Assembly: GCA_003250395.1 (NCBI GenBank)
Contig: QKGM01000002.1
Coordinates: 62,001-126,000, forward strand
DNA: 64,000 nt
Origin: Bacteroidota bacterium
GTDB taxonomy: Bacteria > Bacteroidota > Bacteroidia > Bacteroidales > TTA-H9
Direction: 5' to 3'
Position 1 is the first letter of the stretch. Every line of letters starts with the position of its first letter. A program made the position numbers and the translations under genes. Shown here piece by piece: positions 1-9,322 of this stretch. Under the pieces are notes generated by a model that worked only from the letters and a program-made list of their open reading frames with translations, had not been told where the DNA came from and ran no database searches.

Positions 1-1206
1 TTATTTGTTCTTGGAGTCATAACAGGTTGTCTTATTTTTGGAATCGGGCAAATCTCTGGTCAAAGTAATTGCACCAGTGATGTCCCTTTTTTTGAAGTTG
101 ATCTTAGTGCTGATGCTTCGGGCACATGGTTGAGCAGTGAAGTGATGCGAAGTGGAAATTGTTGTGATGGGGTTTCATTAAATTGTGTTGAATTTCTTGT
201 ATATCTGAATTCCCAGTCTGCAGGTGTAATACTTGAAATTGCCAGTGGCTCTCAACCCCCTGGTAGCTTATTTTATCAGAATAATTGTGGTACAACCAGT
301 CCTATCGGCGATTCGATGTGTCTGACCGGAACAGGGCCTCACTCTTTAATCTTTTGTAAACCTGGTGCAAATTCAAATACCTACAGGCTGACTTCTTTTT
401 CGAGACCTTTCGCGGGAGATGATATTTTAATTACCACCTCCTGTTCTACTGTTATTCAGGCAGAAGGTTTTGAAGAGTCTTCCATTGTTTGGACATCGAT
501 TTATCCCGGAGTACAGGGAGCTTACAACTCTCTGCTTAGTTGTTTATCCGGCTGCTCAGCACCTACGCTCACTCCAGTAGAAGGGTTGCCATCTTATATT
601 GATTTTAAGGTTAGTGGTCAGCCTTTGACTTCATGCTCTGTTAATCTTTCGGATACATTGAGGTTTTATTTCGGCCCTCCGTTGGTAACCGGGCTTTCTC
701 CTGTAAATCCTACAATCTGTGTTGATTCTGTTTCAACAGTTTTAACTGCCAGTGCTTCGGGTGGCTTTCCTCCCTATTCTTATTTATGGAATACGGGTGA
801 AACCACCCCTTCAATTGAAGCTTCGGCTGGGGCTCACTCATGTACTATCTCTGATTTGTCTGCCTGCAACGGATCGGAAGTTACTGTGTCTGTTGCTGTA
901 AATTCCGAAGCTGTTACTGCCAATGCGGGGAGTGATCAGTTCATTTGCCATAATGATTCCGTTGTTTTCCTGAATGGTAGTATTACCGGGGCTTCAGCCT
1001 GTGAATGGTCCGGAGGCCTCGGATCTTTTATGCCCGATAGGAATTCCTTATCAGTTGAATACCGGTTTGAAAATACAGAGCTGACTGTCAACCCGGTTAT
1101 CTTGATCCTGAATACAGTTGTTAACGGGAATTGCCCGAATACATCTGATTCCATACAAATTTTTAGGCGCTCTAAGCCCGTGACTTCCAGTATAATCCAT
1201 TATTGA
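1..1206 (+). CDS. Secreted adhesin-like protein with PKD/SprB-type domains (5' partial)
   Basis: The reading frame is open from base 1, so the true start lies before the window. The first 20 or so codons are hydrophobic and end in SGQ, like the end of a signal peptide, so probably only a few residues are missing. A cysteine-rich N-terminal domain (about residues 22-190) contains the pattern GSLFYQ...CLTGTGPH...FCKPGAN, which I recall from large Bacteroidota gliding-motility-type adhesins. It is followed by a SprB-like repeat (GGFPPYSYLWNTGET) and a PKD-like domain starting NAGSDQFIC. The protein is probably exported to the cell surface. There is no typical type A or type B T9SS C-terminal domain; it stops right after the PKD-like domain with KPVTSSIIHY. 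The next gene and the one at 48856 end in a related way. Function beyond surface or adhesion role is unknown. Confidence 0.8.
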   Translation, partial: LFVLGVITGCLIFGIGQISGQSNCTSDVPFFEVDLSADASGTWLSSEVMRSGNCCDGVSLNCVEFLVYLNSQSAGVILEIASGSQPPGSLFYQNNCGTTSPIGDSMCLTGTGPHSLIFCKPGANSNTYRLTSFSRPFAGDDILITTSCSTVIQAEGFEESSIVWTSIYPGVQGAYNSLLSCLSGCSAPTLTPVEGLPSYIDFKVSGQPLTSCSVNLSDTLRFYFGPPLVTGLSPVNPTICVDSVSTVLTASASGGFPPYSYLWNTGETTPSIEASAGAHSCTISDLSACNGSEVTVSVAVNSEAVTANAGSDQFICHNDSVVFLNGSITGASACEWSGGLGSFMPDRNSLSVEYRFENTELTVNPVILILNTVVNGNCPNTSDSIQIFRRSKPVTSSIIHY

Positions 1207-1313
1207 TTTTGTTGATAATTCGACAAAACAGGTAAATAGTTCACGATATGAAGTTTAAATGATCTTATCAATATTTGTTGTTGAATCCAATTCTTATTAT
1301 AAAGTTAAATGCT

Positions 1314-2192
1314 ATGAAACCAGTTAATTACGTTCTTGTTGTCGTTTTATGGATTGCCTCTGTTCCGGCGTTATTCTCACAGACATCTATTCAGCCCGAT
1401 TCTACCTGTGCCGGTAATTCAGGTGAAATTTACAAGGTTACTCTCACCTCTGGAAGTTCCTACGACTGGAGTGTAACTGGTACCGGGCATACGCTTCATT
1501 CTACCAATACCAATGAGATCACAATTGACTGGTCAGCCACAGCAGGGATCGATACTGTTAAGATTGTTGAGACTGACTTGAACGGTTGCCCGGGAGATAT
1601 GGTTAAACTGGCTGTTGTACGAATCCCCGTCCCGATTGCCAATGCAGGTTCTGATGATACAATTTGTAGTAGTGGTAGCCTGACAATAGCCGGGGCAAAT
1701 GCCCAAAACTATGAATCTCTTGTATGGAGTACTTCGGGCGACGGCATCTTTACAGATGGAAATACTCTCACACCTGTCTATACACCTGGTACCGGAGATA
1801 TCGCGACAGGTTCTGTCGATCTGACCCTCACCGCAAATCCAAATACCCCTTGCGCTACTCCTGCTACCGATGTAATGCGTTTGGTACTTATTCCTGCTGT
1901 TGTTGTCAATGCAGGTACCGATGATGCTTTGTGTTGGGATGAAACTGTTTTTATGGATGACCCTTCCGTTTCCAATTCGTCAACTTATACATGGACCACT
2001 TCCGGTGATGGTGCTTTTGATGATATTAACCTGTTAAATGTTACTTATAACCCGGGTGATACAGATAATAGTTCCGGGTCTGTTACCCTTACTTTGACTG
2101 CTACCGGGAACAAACACTGTCCTGATATTTCTGATACTAAGGTGTTGACGATACGACCTAAACCAGTTACAGGACCCATACTGCATTTCTAA
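1314..2192 (+). CDS. Secreted protein with two PKD-like domains
   Basis: A 292-residue exported protein. I start it at the ATG of MKPVNYVLVVV because a clean signal peptide follows and ends near FSQ; an upstream in-frame TTG would add 13 residues in front of it. After an Ig-like segment (about 25-110) there are two PKD-like modules, one starting NAGSDDTIC and one NAGTDDALC. Each has the WSTSGDG/WTTSGDG and YTPGTGD/YNPGDTD signatures of repeats found in large T9SS-dependent adhesins. It is unusually short for this class. The C-terminus is PKPVTGPILHF with no standard sorting domain. It lies 107 bases after the preceding adhesin-like gene and probably arose from the same family. A strong hairpin terminator follows. 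Confidence 0.82.
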   Translation: MKPVNYVLVVVLWIASVPALFSQTSIQPDSTCAGNSGEIYKVTLTSGSSYDWSVTGTGHTLHSTNTNEITIDWSATAGIDTVKIVETDLNGCPGDMVKLAVVRIPVPIANAGSDDTICSSGSLTIAGANAQNYESLVWSTSGDGIFTDGNTLTPVYTPGTGDIATGSVDLTLTANPNTPCATPATDVMRLVLIPAVVVNAGTDDALCWDETVFMDDPSVSNSSTYTWTTSGDGAFDDINLLNVTYNPGDTDNSSGSVTLTLTATGNKHCPDISDTKVLTIRPKPVTGPILHF

Positions 2193-2284
2193 CAGGTATA
2201 ATGAAATTGGGTTGTTAAGGCTCAACCTGTATTCTGTGAAGCGGTGAATTCGTCATGTCTGACTTAGTGTCTGCTGACATAAAT

Positions 2285-2330
2285 GTAAAGCCCCTATTGC
2301 AGGAGGATGCAATGGGGCTTTACTGTTTTT
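2285..2330 (+). terminator. Intrinsic terminator
   Basis: A 16-bp stem (GTAAAGCCCC-TATTGCA pairing with TGCAATGGGGCTTTAC, one bulged T) has loop GGAGGA and is followed by TGTTTTT. It lies 93 bases after the stop of the PKD-like protein gene. Confidence 0.8.
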
Positions 2331-2431
2331 ATGTATAAGTACGGAAAGCGATAGGATACCTGGGAATTGACCGAACCGGTGTATAAAACAATTTACAAAT
2401 CCGGAAAGTAAATAGCCGTTCCTGAATTGAC

Positions 2432-3082
2432 CTATTTCATTTTTTTTGTCATTTCGGTGATAAGGTTATCACAACCATCAGCAATCTCGGTGATGCTACT
2501 GTTTAACATATAACAGGGAGTTGTGAAAACATTGTTCTGTTCATCGATGATTACCTGGGTGGCAACAGTATGAATATGCTCTCCGCCCATTTCCCCGATA
2601 TGTTTGGATGTAACTTCATCGTCACCAATTGTTACCTTTACAGGAGCAAGTAACCTGGTGATAAGAACCGGAGCAATGCACATAGCACCAATTGGTTTGC
2701 GTTCATGATGCATGCGTTGTACAGCTTTGGATACCTGAGGGTGTACTATACATTCAGCCCCTTTAAAAGCATAATCACAAAGATTTTTAGCCACCCCGAA
2801 GCCACCAGGGAATACCAAAGCATCAAATTCTTCTGATTTGAAGAGCGTCAAAGGTTTAATCTGGCCTCTGGCAATGCGGGATGATTCTATCAGAACATTT
2901 CTGGTTTCGTTCATCTCCTTGCCATCCAGATGATTAATTACATGTGCCTGATTAATATCAGGTGCAAAAAGCTGGTATGAACCATTATGTCTTTCAATGG
3001 CCAAAAGTGTAAGAACTGTTTCATGAATTTCAGCACCATCGTATACACCACATCCAGCAATGATTACAGCAAATCGTTTCAT
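2432..3082 (-). CDS. elbB: Isoprenoid biosynthesis glyoxalase ElbB-like protein
   Basis: A 216-residue cytosolic protein of the DJ-1/PfpI superfamily, close to ElbB (sigma cross-reacting protein 27A). The N-terminus AVIIAGCGVYDGAEIHE, the FPGGFG loop and the nucleophile motif GAMCIAPVL (Cys135) are all present, and the length matches the family. ElbB has been reported to have glyoxalase activity and has been linked to isoprenoid synthesis, but its physiological role is not settled. The gene stands alone on the minus strand, convergent with the gene to its left and divergent from the one to its right. The family assignment is firm; the enzymatic role is taken from the family. Confidence 0.92.
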   Translation of the reverse strand: MKRFAVIIAGCGVYDGAEIHETVLTLLAIERHNGSYQLFAPDINQAHVINHLDGKEMNETRNVLIESSRIARGQIKPLTLFKSEEFDALVFPGGFGVAKNLCDYAFKGAECIVHPQVSKAVQRMHHERKPIGAMCIAPVLITRLLAPVKVTIGDDEVTSKHIGEMGGEHIHTVATQVIIDEQNNVFTTPCYMLNSSITEIADGCDNLITEMTKKMK

Positions 3083-3226
3083 AATGTGTCCAATTATTAT
3101 TTGTTAAATACAAACTTAGTAATTTTTCCTGTGAGTGGATTCCTGCTTTCTTTCACCAGGCTGGCAATTTGGCTTGAAGATGCCTTTTTATTAATTTGGT
3201 CGTCCTTAATTACCCGCCCGACTGAA

Positions 3227-4108
3227 ATGAGTACCAATATACCTCAAAAGGGACAAAAGATAAAGTTAAAACTGATCAGGGAATCGGTTTTCCCTGATAA
3301 TAGGGAGTATTATCTGCTTGTTGATGAGCATCAACAACGGTTTTTACTGCCGGCCGAATACTACCGGTCATATGGGTTGAAGCCCGGAACCAGGATTGAC
3401 GCTGTTGTAGACCATGTAAATTGTAATGGACGTATTTTCCTTGAGCCTGAGCATCCCCGGTTTAAGACAGGATCGATGGCAAGATTCGGGATAAAGGTAC
3501 TCTTTTCATCACCAGGTGGTTTTATGCCTTCTATTGTGACCGACGTAGATGGGTTAGAGTATAGTATTGTATTCCCTCCCGGGTCACCCCCGCCTGGAAG
3601 TGCTGTGTTGTTGAATATCAAATCGATCAGCAAGGGGATGGTTTACCCGGAATGGCCTGCAGCTTCATCCGGAAAGCTCAGGTCACCTGAACTGCCTGTA
3701 ATGGTTGATTATCTGGGTACCTATTCCCTTCAAAATGATGAAAAATATCATTTACTTGTCTATGAACAGGTTCCTGCATTAATTAAGTCCAGCCTGTTTC
3801 CCTGGTTCAATCCATTACCCGGCCAAAAAGTAAAGTGCCTCCTCTATAATAACAAAAACGGTGTTTGGCGCGCCGAACCCGTAAATCCTTTCTATCCTTT
3901 CAGAGAAAAGAGAATCATGGAGGTAGTCAGGGCCTATTCGGTTGATGATTTATTACGTGGCATAAAGCAATGGCTGGATGTAAAGGATGAATCAGGACGT
4001 TTGCATACAATACTGGTGGGTGCTGTCAGTCGTTATGAACCAGGGCAGAGTTACCCTTTTATTGTCTCAGGTTATCGTAAAGGGAGGATTGTCTGGGAAG
4101 AGATTTAA
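3227..4108 (+). CDS. Unknown protein with four repeated OB-like modules
   Basis: I do not recognise this 293-residue protein. I start it at the ATG of MSTNIPQKGQ; the frame is open further upstream but that part overlaps the divergent elbB gene and does not look protein-like. The sequence reads as four degenerate copies of a 55-70 residue module. Each has a Tyr-rich strand (EYYLLVDE, LEYSIVF, KYHLLVYE, HTILVGA), then a PG turn (KPGTRID, PPGSAVL, LPGQKVK, EPGQSYP), then a G-x-(I/V) strand ending in Glu/Pro (GRIFLEPEHP, GMVYPEWP, GVWRAEPVNP, GRIVWEEI). This layout suggests small beta-barrels of the OB/S1 kind, possibly nucleic-acid binding. There is no signal peptide, so it is cytosolic. Function is inferred only. 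Confidence 0.75.
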   Translation: MSTNIPQKGQKIKLKLIRESVFPDNREYYLLVDEHQQRFLLPAEYYRSYGLKPGTRIDAVVDHVNCNGRIFLEPEHPRFKTGSMARFGIKVLFSSPGGFMPSIVTDVDGLEYSIVFPPGSPPPGSAVLLNIKSISKGMVYPEWPAASSGKLRSPELPVMVDYLGTYSLQNDEKYHLLVYEQVPALIKSSLFPWFNPLPGQKVKCLLYNNKNGVWRAEPVNPFYPFREKRIMEVVRAYSVDDLLRGIKQWLDVKDESGRLHTILVGAVSRYEPGQSYPFIVSGYRKGRIVWEEI

Positions 4109-5158
4109 AAATTTTATTTGGAAACGGTTTTCATGTCAGATGTTGCTCTGCAATTCAGAATCAGCCTGGTATTCCCTTTCCTCCTCCGGTTGAATTCATT
4201 CGTCCCGGTTCGATTGAAATATTCCGGGTGCTGAATTGCTGAAATAATTTGGACAAACACCGGATCAGGCCATGCTGTCAACCTGAGAGAACTCTCCTTA
4301 AAGGTTCACTGAAATGAAGTTCAGTGATCCGATTGAAAACTTGATGACTATGTACCTCCAGCCTATAAAATAAAATAACACGGTCTGAGCGTTCCAAAAC
4401 CTATAAATTCTCCCCGGTCTACAAAAGATTTATTTTATGATTCCAGGCGTTGGATTGTTTTCTTTGTTTTGGACAAAGCAGATCGTACAAATTTTTCCTT
4501 CTGACGATGATTTTATAACTTTTTTCAAAAATTTTGACTGATAAACTGTCAGTAAGATCTGTTTTTGGTTCTGTTGATTATGAGGATTTTATAGGCAAGT
4601 TTTGCATCGTGTTCATGTCAAATTAATACCAAAGATAGAGCAAAGATATGTTTTTGGTATGAAAGACCTATGTTTACAGTATTCTCCGGATATTTTACAT
4701 ATGTATAAATTATGACTATGTTGAATTTTTGGCACAATTTTAGTTAGGAATTCATGTGTTCCAAATAGAACTTGTTAAAGACCTTTTATCGGCAATCGTG
4801 AGGAGAATGTCAGCTAGTATTATCCGCATAGGGAGATAGAGAATATAACCTTGTTTATAATCGTAAATGTTAACAGATTGCTATCCAGTTGTTTAGTTGA
4901 TTAATCTATAGTTAACTACACAATTTTCCACTGCGCAGAAACTTTTGGTACTACCATTTCAGAGTAAAGTTATAACTGTCAGCCCTGATGAAGAAGGTTC
5001 TTAAAGCCGCATCACATTGCTATAATTTTCATTCACCCGAAGGAGTATCAGTAATCTGGCCGGAAAAAGTTATTCTCCCTTTTTCTAAGATATATTTAGC
5101 CAATACGTTGGGAATATAGTTTCGTTTTAATACTGAACGAAAGTTGTTGAATGGTATC
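4109..5158. other. Gene-free stretch of about 1 kb
   Basis: This lies between the four-module protein gene and the convergent thymidine kinase gene. It is AT-rich, with no credible ORF, tRNA or strong terminator hairpin. A short ORF overlapping the tdk end (5029-5430, minus) is a shadow of tdk. It could be a decayed gene or a long intergenic spacer; I see no remnant I can name. Confidence 0.5.
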
Positions 5159-5782
5159 TCAGAGAGGTGCCGGGTTCCCCGGGTTGATTGCAGAGCGGAC
5201 TTCAGCACCAAGTTTAACTTTCTGGTAGCAACTTCTGCAAAGTGGCACGTAGGCGTCAGTTTCACCCAATAAAACCAGGCTATCTCCAGGGGCAGTACGG
5301 TGGGAGTAATGTGCAAGATTACCGCAACCCATGCAAATAGCATGAACCTTTGTAACGTATTCGGCCATAGCAAGCAGAGCAGGCATCGGGCCAAACGGTT
5401 TCCCAAGATAATCCATATCGAGGCCTGCAATAATAACTCTTACACCCTGGGAGGCAAGCTGATTACAAACGGCCGGTAGTTCACCGTCAAAGAACTGAGC
5501 TTCATCAATCCCAACGACATCAACTGCAGTAGCCAGCAACAGGATATGGGTGGCACTTCCAACAGGCGTGGAGGCAATGGCATTGGCATTGTGAGAAACA
5601 ACGTTTTGATCATCGTAGCGGGTATCGATCTGTGGCTTGAAAATCTCTACCCTTTGCCGGGCTATCCTGGCTCGTTGAAGGCGCCTGATCAGTTCCTCGG
5701 TTTTACCCGAGAACATCGAACCGCAGATCACCTCAATCCAACCTGACCTACCCGACCCGTTTGATGTATTTTCCAGAAACAT
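5159..5782 (-). CDS. tdk: Thymidine kinase
   Basis: A 207-residue type II thymidine kinase that phosphorylates thymidine to dTMP with ATP in the salvage pathway. The P-loop GSMFSGKT is at residues 21-28. The DEAQFF motif carries the catalytic Glu. A zinc-binding lasso region has the pairs CMGC and CRSC. The C-terminal thymidine-binding loop with Tyr residues ([10 protein letters not shown]...YVPLC) is present. Length is normal for the bacterial family. The ATG at 5782 places the P-loop 20 residues in, slightly longer than the minimum but plausible. Single-gene transcription unit. Confidence 0.95.
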   Translation of the reverse strand: MFLENTSNGSGRSGWIEVICGSMFSGKTEELIRRLQRARIARQRVEIFKPQIDTRYDDQNVVSHNANAIASTPVGSATHILLLATAVDVVGIDEAQFFDGELPAVCNQLASQGVRVIIAGLDMDYLGKPFGPMPALLAMAEYVTKVHAICMGCGNLAHYSHRTAPGDSLVLLGETDAYVPLCRSCYQKVKLGAEVRSAINPGNPAPL

Positions 5783-5936
5783 GATGATGGTTTGATGGGA
5801 CTTTTGTAATTTTATCGTGACAAAGTCGTTTATGCAAACATACAGAATTTCTGGTCTCGAACTGTAGGACGTGATCTGGAAGAGCGACGCCAGTCGATAG
5901 AAACTAACTGAAAAATCTCATTGTCAGCCTTACTAT

Positions 5937-7004
5937 ATGGAACAAAAAGATATTCACGAAATGATTGCCATGCTCATGGAATCACTAAAGGAGCAAACGC
6001 AGACTATTGCCGGGTACGAAGGGCGGATACCCCAGATTGAGCTTGATATTGTGATGTCAAGCCTCAGAAAGGTATATGATTATTGCTCTAAATTAAATAT
6101 GATTAACCAGGGCCTTGGAATGATTCGTATTGAAAATGAGATTTCGAAGATTACCCCTGCAACAAATGAGATCGCTCCGGCTTCAAATCTTCCGGATGAC
6201 TTACCAGCTAATGATATTCAACCTGTCTTTAAGCCGGTGATTGATACTCAGGAGCAACCGATAGTAAAGGCAAATGAAACAACACCTGAAGCAAAATCTG
6301 ATTTGAGCCCTGATGTTGAATCAGATGCACTAAAAGAAAGCAGTGAATCTGCTGCTTCTGAACTATCTGTAAAATCTGGTATTATTCGGCCTGAAGAAGA
6401 AGAGATTCCTGCAATCCAAGAGGTTAAAGGTATACAGCCTTCACCCGGTGATCAACTCCCGGGAATGGAGATTGATTCACAGTTCAGCGAGACTATATCA
6501 TCTTCTGTATCTTCTTTTCCCCATCCCGCTAAACAGAGCCATGAGCCTGATAAAGGTAATTTGCTCTTTTCATTTGAGCCTGTTCCGGCTGCGCCACAAA
6601 AAAAACAGGAAGGGAAACATGAAAAAATCTATAATTCGGATTTATTTAATACAGGAACACCAACCTTGGGGGAATCGCTTGTATCTGGGCAAAAACCTTC
6701 ATTGGCTGATAAGCTTTCTGATCAGCATCAGGCAGATCAGAACCTGGCTTCAATACTCAGCCAGAAGAATATAGCTGATATGAAAGAGGCGATAGGGATC
6801 AACGATAAATTTTTATTGATCAATGAGTTGTTTAAAGGTAACCAGCATCATTATACTCAGGCGCTTCATTTCCTGAACAATGCTGAATCTTATGATGAGG
6901 CAATGGGAATGTTCTCCCGAATGTTTTCCGAGTTGAAGTGGAAAGAGGATTCCAAGGCGGTGGAAAAACTCCGGTCGCTTATATCCAGACGTCACGGAAT
7001 GTAG
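5937..7004 (+). CDS. Conserved unknown protein with variable acidic linker
   Basis: This 355-residue cytosolic protein has no signal peptide or membrane segment. It has two ordered-looking ends joined by a long Pro/Glu/Ser-rich linker (about residues 75-265). The N-terminal 60 residues are helical (IHEMIAMLMESL, IPQIELDIVMSSLRKVY). The last 85 residues (NIADMKEAIGINDKFLLINELF ... SYDEAMGMFSRMFSELKW) look conserved and helical, and I recall a similar C-terminal block in unknown proteins of other Bacteroidota. The split layout suggests an adaptor or scaffold that holds two partners, but no partner can be named. It is convergent with the DUF190 gene, 9 bases apart. Confidence 0.85.
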   Translation: MEQKDIHEMIAMLMESLKEQTQTIAGYEGRIPQIELDIVMSSLRKVYDYCSKLNMINQGLGMIRIENEISKITPATNEIAPASNLPDDLPANDIQPVFKPVIDTQEQPIVKANETTPEAKSDLSPDVESDALKESSESAASELSVKSGIIRPEEEEIPAIQEVKGIQPSPGDQLPGMEIDSQFSETISSSVSSFPHPAKQSHEPDKGNLLFSFEPVPAAPQKKQEGKHEKIYNSDLFNTGTPTLGESLVSGQKPSLADKLSDQHQADQNLASILSQKNIADMKEAIGINDKFLLINELFKGNQHHYTQALHFLNNAESYDEAMGMFSRMFSELKWKEDSKAVEKLRSLISRRHGM

Positions 7005-7013
7005 CAATAACCG

Positions 7014-7376
7014 TCAATCCTTTAATTTTTGTTTTTGTGGTTGGTACACGATAACATTCACCTTTTCCGTGGTGATCATGCCGCCAAAAGTTGAGTTTTG
7101 GAGATGATGTTGAATGGCATCAACAAACTGGTCTATTTTTTCTGCTTCATCAACGATCTCGATCACCATGGGCAAATCACTGCTCAGGGTTAGTAGCTTG
7201 GCAGAGTGTACACGGCTGTTGGCACCAAATCCCATTACTCCCTGCAATACAGTAGCCCCGGCAAGTCCTGCTCTTTTCGCGGAGTAAACTATAAATTCAT
7301 ATAGAGGTGTTTGCCCTGCTTTGTCTTGTGAGCCGGTAAAGATGCGCAGTAATTTTGCTTCACCTGAAAGAGTCAT
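7014..7376 (-). CDS. DUF190 family protein
   Basis: A 120-residue cytosolic protein of the DUF190 family, which has a PII-like ferredoxin fold and commonly sits next to crcB genes. Family features include GEAKLLRIF near the start, the YEFIVYSAKRAGLAGATVLQG block and LPMVIEIVDEAEKI. I use the ATG at 7376; an upstream TTG at 7385 overlaps the crcB stop codon. Placement right after crcB suggests a regulatory or accessory role for the fluoride channel, which is inference. Confidence 0.9.
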   Translation of the reverse strand: MTLSGEAKLLRIFTGSQDKAGQTPLYEFIVYSAKRAGLAGATVLQGVMGFGANSRVHSAKLLTLSSDLPMVIEIVDEAEKIDQFVDAIQHHLQNSTFGGMITTEKVNVIVYQPQKQKLKD

Positions 7377-7381
7377 GATTA

Positions 7382-7759
7382 TCAAATTATGCGGGTGAGG
7401 TAATATCCCATAACAACGGCGAAAAGCCCTAACAGAAGGCTCCCACCGGTATAAAGCAGAAAATGTGCTATCTGCCCGTCGCGCATCAACATGAGGTTGT
7501 CGAGCGTGAAAGTGCTAAAGGTGGTAAATCCACCGCAAAAACCTACAGCAAGAAACATCTTCCAGTCTGCACTCAGAAGAACACCCTTCTCGGCAAACCC
7601 AAAGATAACTCCAATGAGAAATGATCCCAGAGTATTAACGCTCAGGGTTCCTACTGGAAAATTGGTAAAAAAGTATTGTTGCAGACCGACAGACATCAGA
7701 TACCGGCTTACACTCCCCAGGAATCCCCCAAGGCCAATAAAGATGAGTGTCCTTATCAT
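7382..7759 (-). CDS. crcB: Fluoride channel CrcB/Fluc
   Basis: This 125-residue membrane protein has four predicted helices. Family motifs are present: GGFLGSVSRYLMS at the start, NTLGSFLIGVIFG in helix 2 and GFCGGFTTFSTFTLD in helix 3. The last contains the Phe/Thr/Ser residues that line the pore and the central sodium site. It exports fluoride passively as a dual-topology dimer in the cytoplasmic membrane. The DUF190 gene follows at once, forming a two-gene operon. I saw no fluoride riboswitch in the short upstream region, so control by fluoride is not evident here. Confidence 0.95.
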   Translation of the reverse strand: MIRTLIFIGLGGFLGSVSRYLMSVGLQQYFFTNFPVGTLSVNTLGSFLIGVIFGFAEKGVLLSADWKMFLAVGFCGGFTTFSTFTLDNLMLMRDGQIAHFLLYTGGSLLLGLFAVVMGYYLTRII

Positions 7760-8067
7760 TCTGTATGTTTCATTTTACAAATTTAATGCGAACTTATGTT
7801 TTTTAATTCATATTACTCGATTTATTATGAAGATGGTAAACCGGATTCAGCCAACAGATATGTGTTTTTTCATTTTAAGATTTTTCCTTTGTCTCATAAT
7901 TTGGTTACTGCCCTTACTGCTATACTGGTCAAATAATGATGGTTTTTGAACACCCTGAAGCGTACTCTGAAGGCTAAAAAAATTTGCAGTGATAAACCTT
8001 TTGATTTTAATTATCGTCTTGTTACTTTAAAGGTTATAATCCTTTGTTTTATGATAAATACTTTAGG
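7760..8067. other. Divergent intergenic region
   Basis: This region separates the divergent crcB and propeller-protein genes. It contains a 40-codon plus-strand ORF (7827-7949) that would encode a short protein with one hydrophobic helix (FFLCLIIWLLPLLLYW). There is no supporting homology or ribosome site, so I do not call it a gene. Confidence 0.4.
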
Positions 8068-9234
8068 ATGAAGCGGGTATTAGTCTTCTTCTGTTTTATG
8101 GTTTTGTTTGGCAATGCTGTTGTGGCTCAATGGCAGATGACTTCATTTGTCAACGGGCGAATGGTACAGACACTTGTTGAGCATCATGGAGTTTTATTTG
8201 CAGGAACGGAAGGAGGCGGTGTTTTTTCATCAGCTGATGAGGGACTTAACTGGACTCATCTATCAAACAACCTTTTGTTGAATGACGTTAAATGGTTGGC
8301 TTCTTTTGGTAATGTATTGATGGTGGCCGGTAGTTATGCTACACCGGTCTATTCAGTTGATAATGGGGTGACTTGGGGCTCTGCAGATTATGGGCTTGGA
8401 GGTGTTGATATTGATATTGTTGCCTCAACCTGTGATGGTATTCTGGCAGGAGTTCTCGGACAATTGATGCGATTCGATACGATTTCCTGCAGTTGGAAGG
8501 TTTTTAGCTCCACACCAATAAATACTAAAATTGTAGCCCTTGATTGTAATTATCCGTTTTTTTTTGCTGGTACAAGCTGGTATGGGCTGTATGTTTCGCC
8601 AACCTGGGGAGGTTTTTGGGTTAAATCTGAAGTTTCAGGAGATTTAGATCCCACAGTGACGGGTTTTGCCCGGGTTGGTGATGAGATGTTTTGTGGCTCA
8701 GTTGCCGAAGGACTCTTCAAATCATCAGATTTTGGCAACCATTGGGCTTCTCTTGATGCCCTTCAGTCGGATGTCCCAATTTCTATTGTTTCGAGCGATA
8801 ATCTTTTGGTTGCTTCAACTGTCTCAGGAGTTCAATATTCAACTGATCTGGGAAATACATGGGTTCAGTGGAATGAAGGACTTGTCATGCCTCTGACAAA
8901 GTGGGGAGAAGCTCCCTCGCTGCTGGTTACTGCTGGTTACCTTATCATGGCAGGAAACAGCATCTGGAGGAGGCCGCTGAGTGATATCACCTCTACTTAC
9001 GAACAACCAGGCAGGACTGTCAGATGCTATCCAAATCCGGCAAGCGGTCTAATTGAATTCCAGGGATGTATTACAGATGCAGATATTACGATACTTGCAG
9101 CGGATGGTAGTATCGCGGCAGTTGGTCAATTGGAAAACCACCAATTTGATATCAGTTACCTGCCACAGGGATTTTACCTTTGCCGATTGTCAACTGGCGA
9201 TAGTGTTATGACAACATGGGTGTTAAAACAGTAA
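8068..9234 (+). CDS. Secreted beta-propeller (YCF48/sialidase-like) protein with T9SS type A sorting domain
   Basis: A 388-residue exported protein. The ATG of MKRVLVFFCFMV is chosen because a signal peptide follows and ends near VVAQ; an upstream TTG is less likely. The body is built of repeats such as LFAGTEGGGVFSSADEG, VYSVDNGVTWG, LFKSSDFGNHW and VQYSTDLGNTW. These are typical Asp-box-like blades seen in photosystem II assembly factor (YCF48)-like and BNR/VPS10-type propellers. The last 75 residues form a T9SS type A domain, with CYPNPASG, ITILAADG and LPQGFYLCRLS, so it should be secreted and its domain removed or anchored at the surface. No catalytic residues of sialidases are visible. 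Exact function is unknown. Confidence 0.85.
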   Translation: MKRVLVFFCFMVLFGNAVVAQWQMTSFVNGRMVQTLVEHHGVLFAGTEGGGVFSSADEGLNWTHLSNNLLLNDVKWLASFGNVLMVAGSYATPVYSVDNGVTWGSADYGLGGVDIDIVASTCDGILAGVLGQLMRFDTISCSWKVFSSTPINTKIVALDCNYPFFFAGTSWYGLYVSPTWGGFWVKSEVSGDLDPTVTGFARVGDEMFCGSVAEGLFKSSDFGNHWASLDALQSDVPISIVSSDNLLVASTVSGVQYSTDLGNTWVQWNEGLVMPLTKWGEAPSLLVTAGYLIMAGNSIWRRPLSDITSTYEQPGRTVRCYPNPASGLIEFQGCITDADITILAADGSIAAVGQLENHQFDISYLPQGFYLCRLSTGDSVMTTWVLKQ

Positions 9235-9322
9235 ATCAGGTGGTATATAGACCCTGGTAAACTCCTGTAGTGTTATTAATACCTAAATCTCTACCTTTAC
9301 AAAAGGTTTTCTCTTCTTATCT

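Noticed and set aside
2987..3226. N-terminal extension of the four-module protein
   Set aside because: It overlaps the divergent elbB gene and is not protein-like; the ATG at 3227 gives a natural start.
7760..7850. Fluoride riboswitch before crcB
   Set aside because: No conserved riboswitch core sequence could be recognised.
7827..7949. 40-codon ORF with one hydrophobic helix
   Set aside because: Too short and unsupported; kept only as a note in the intergenic entry.
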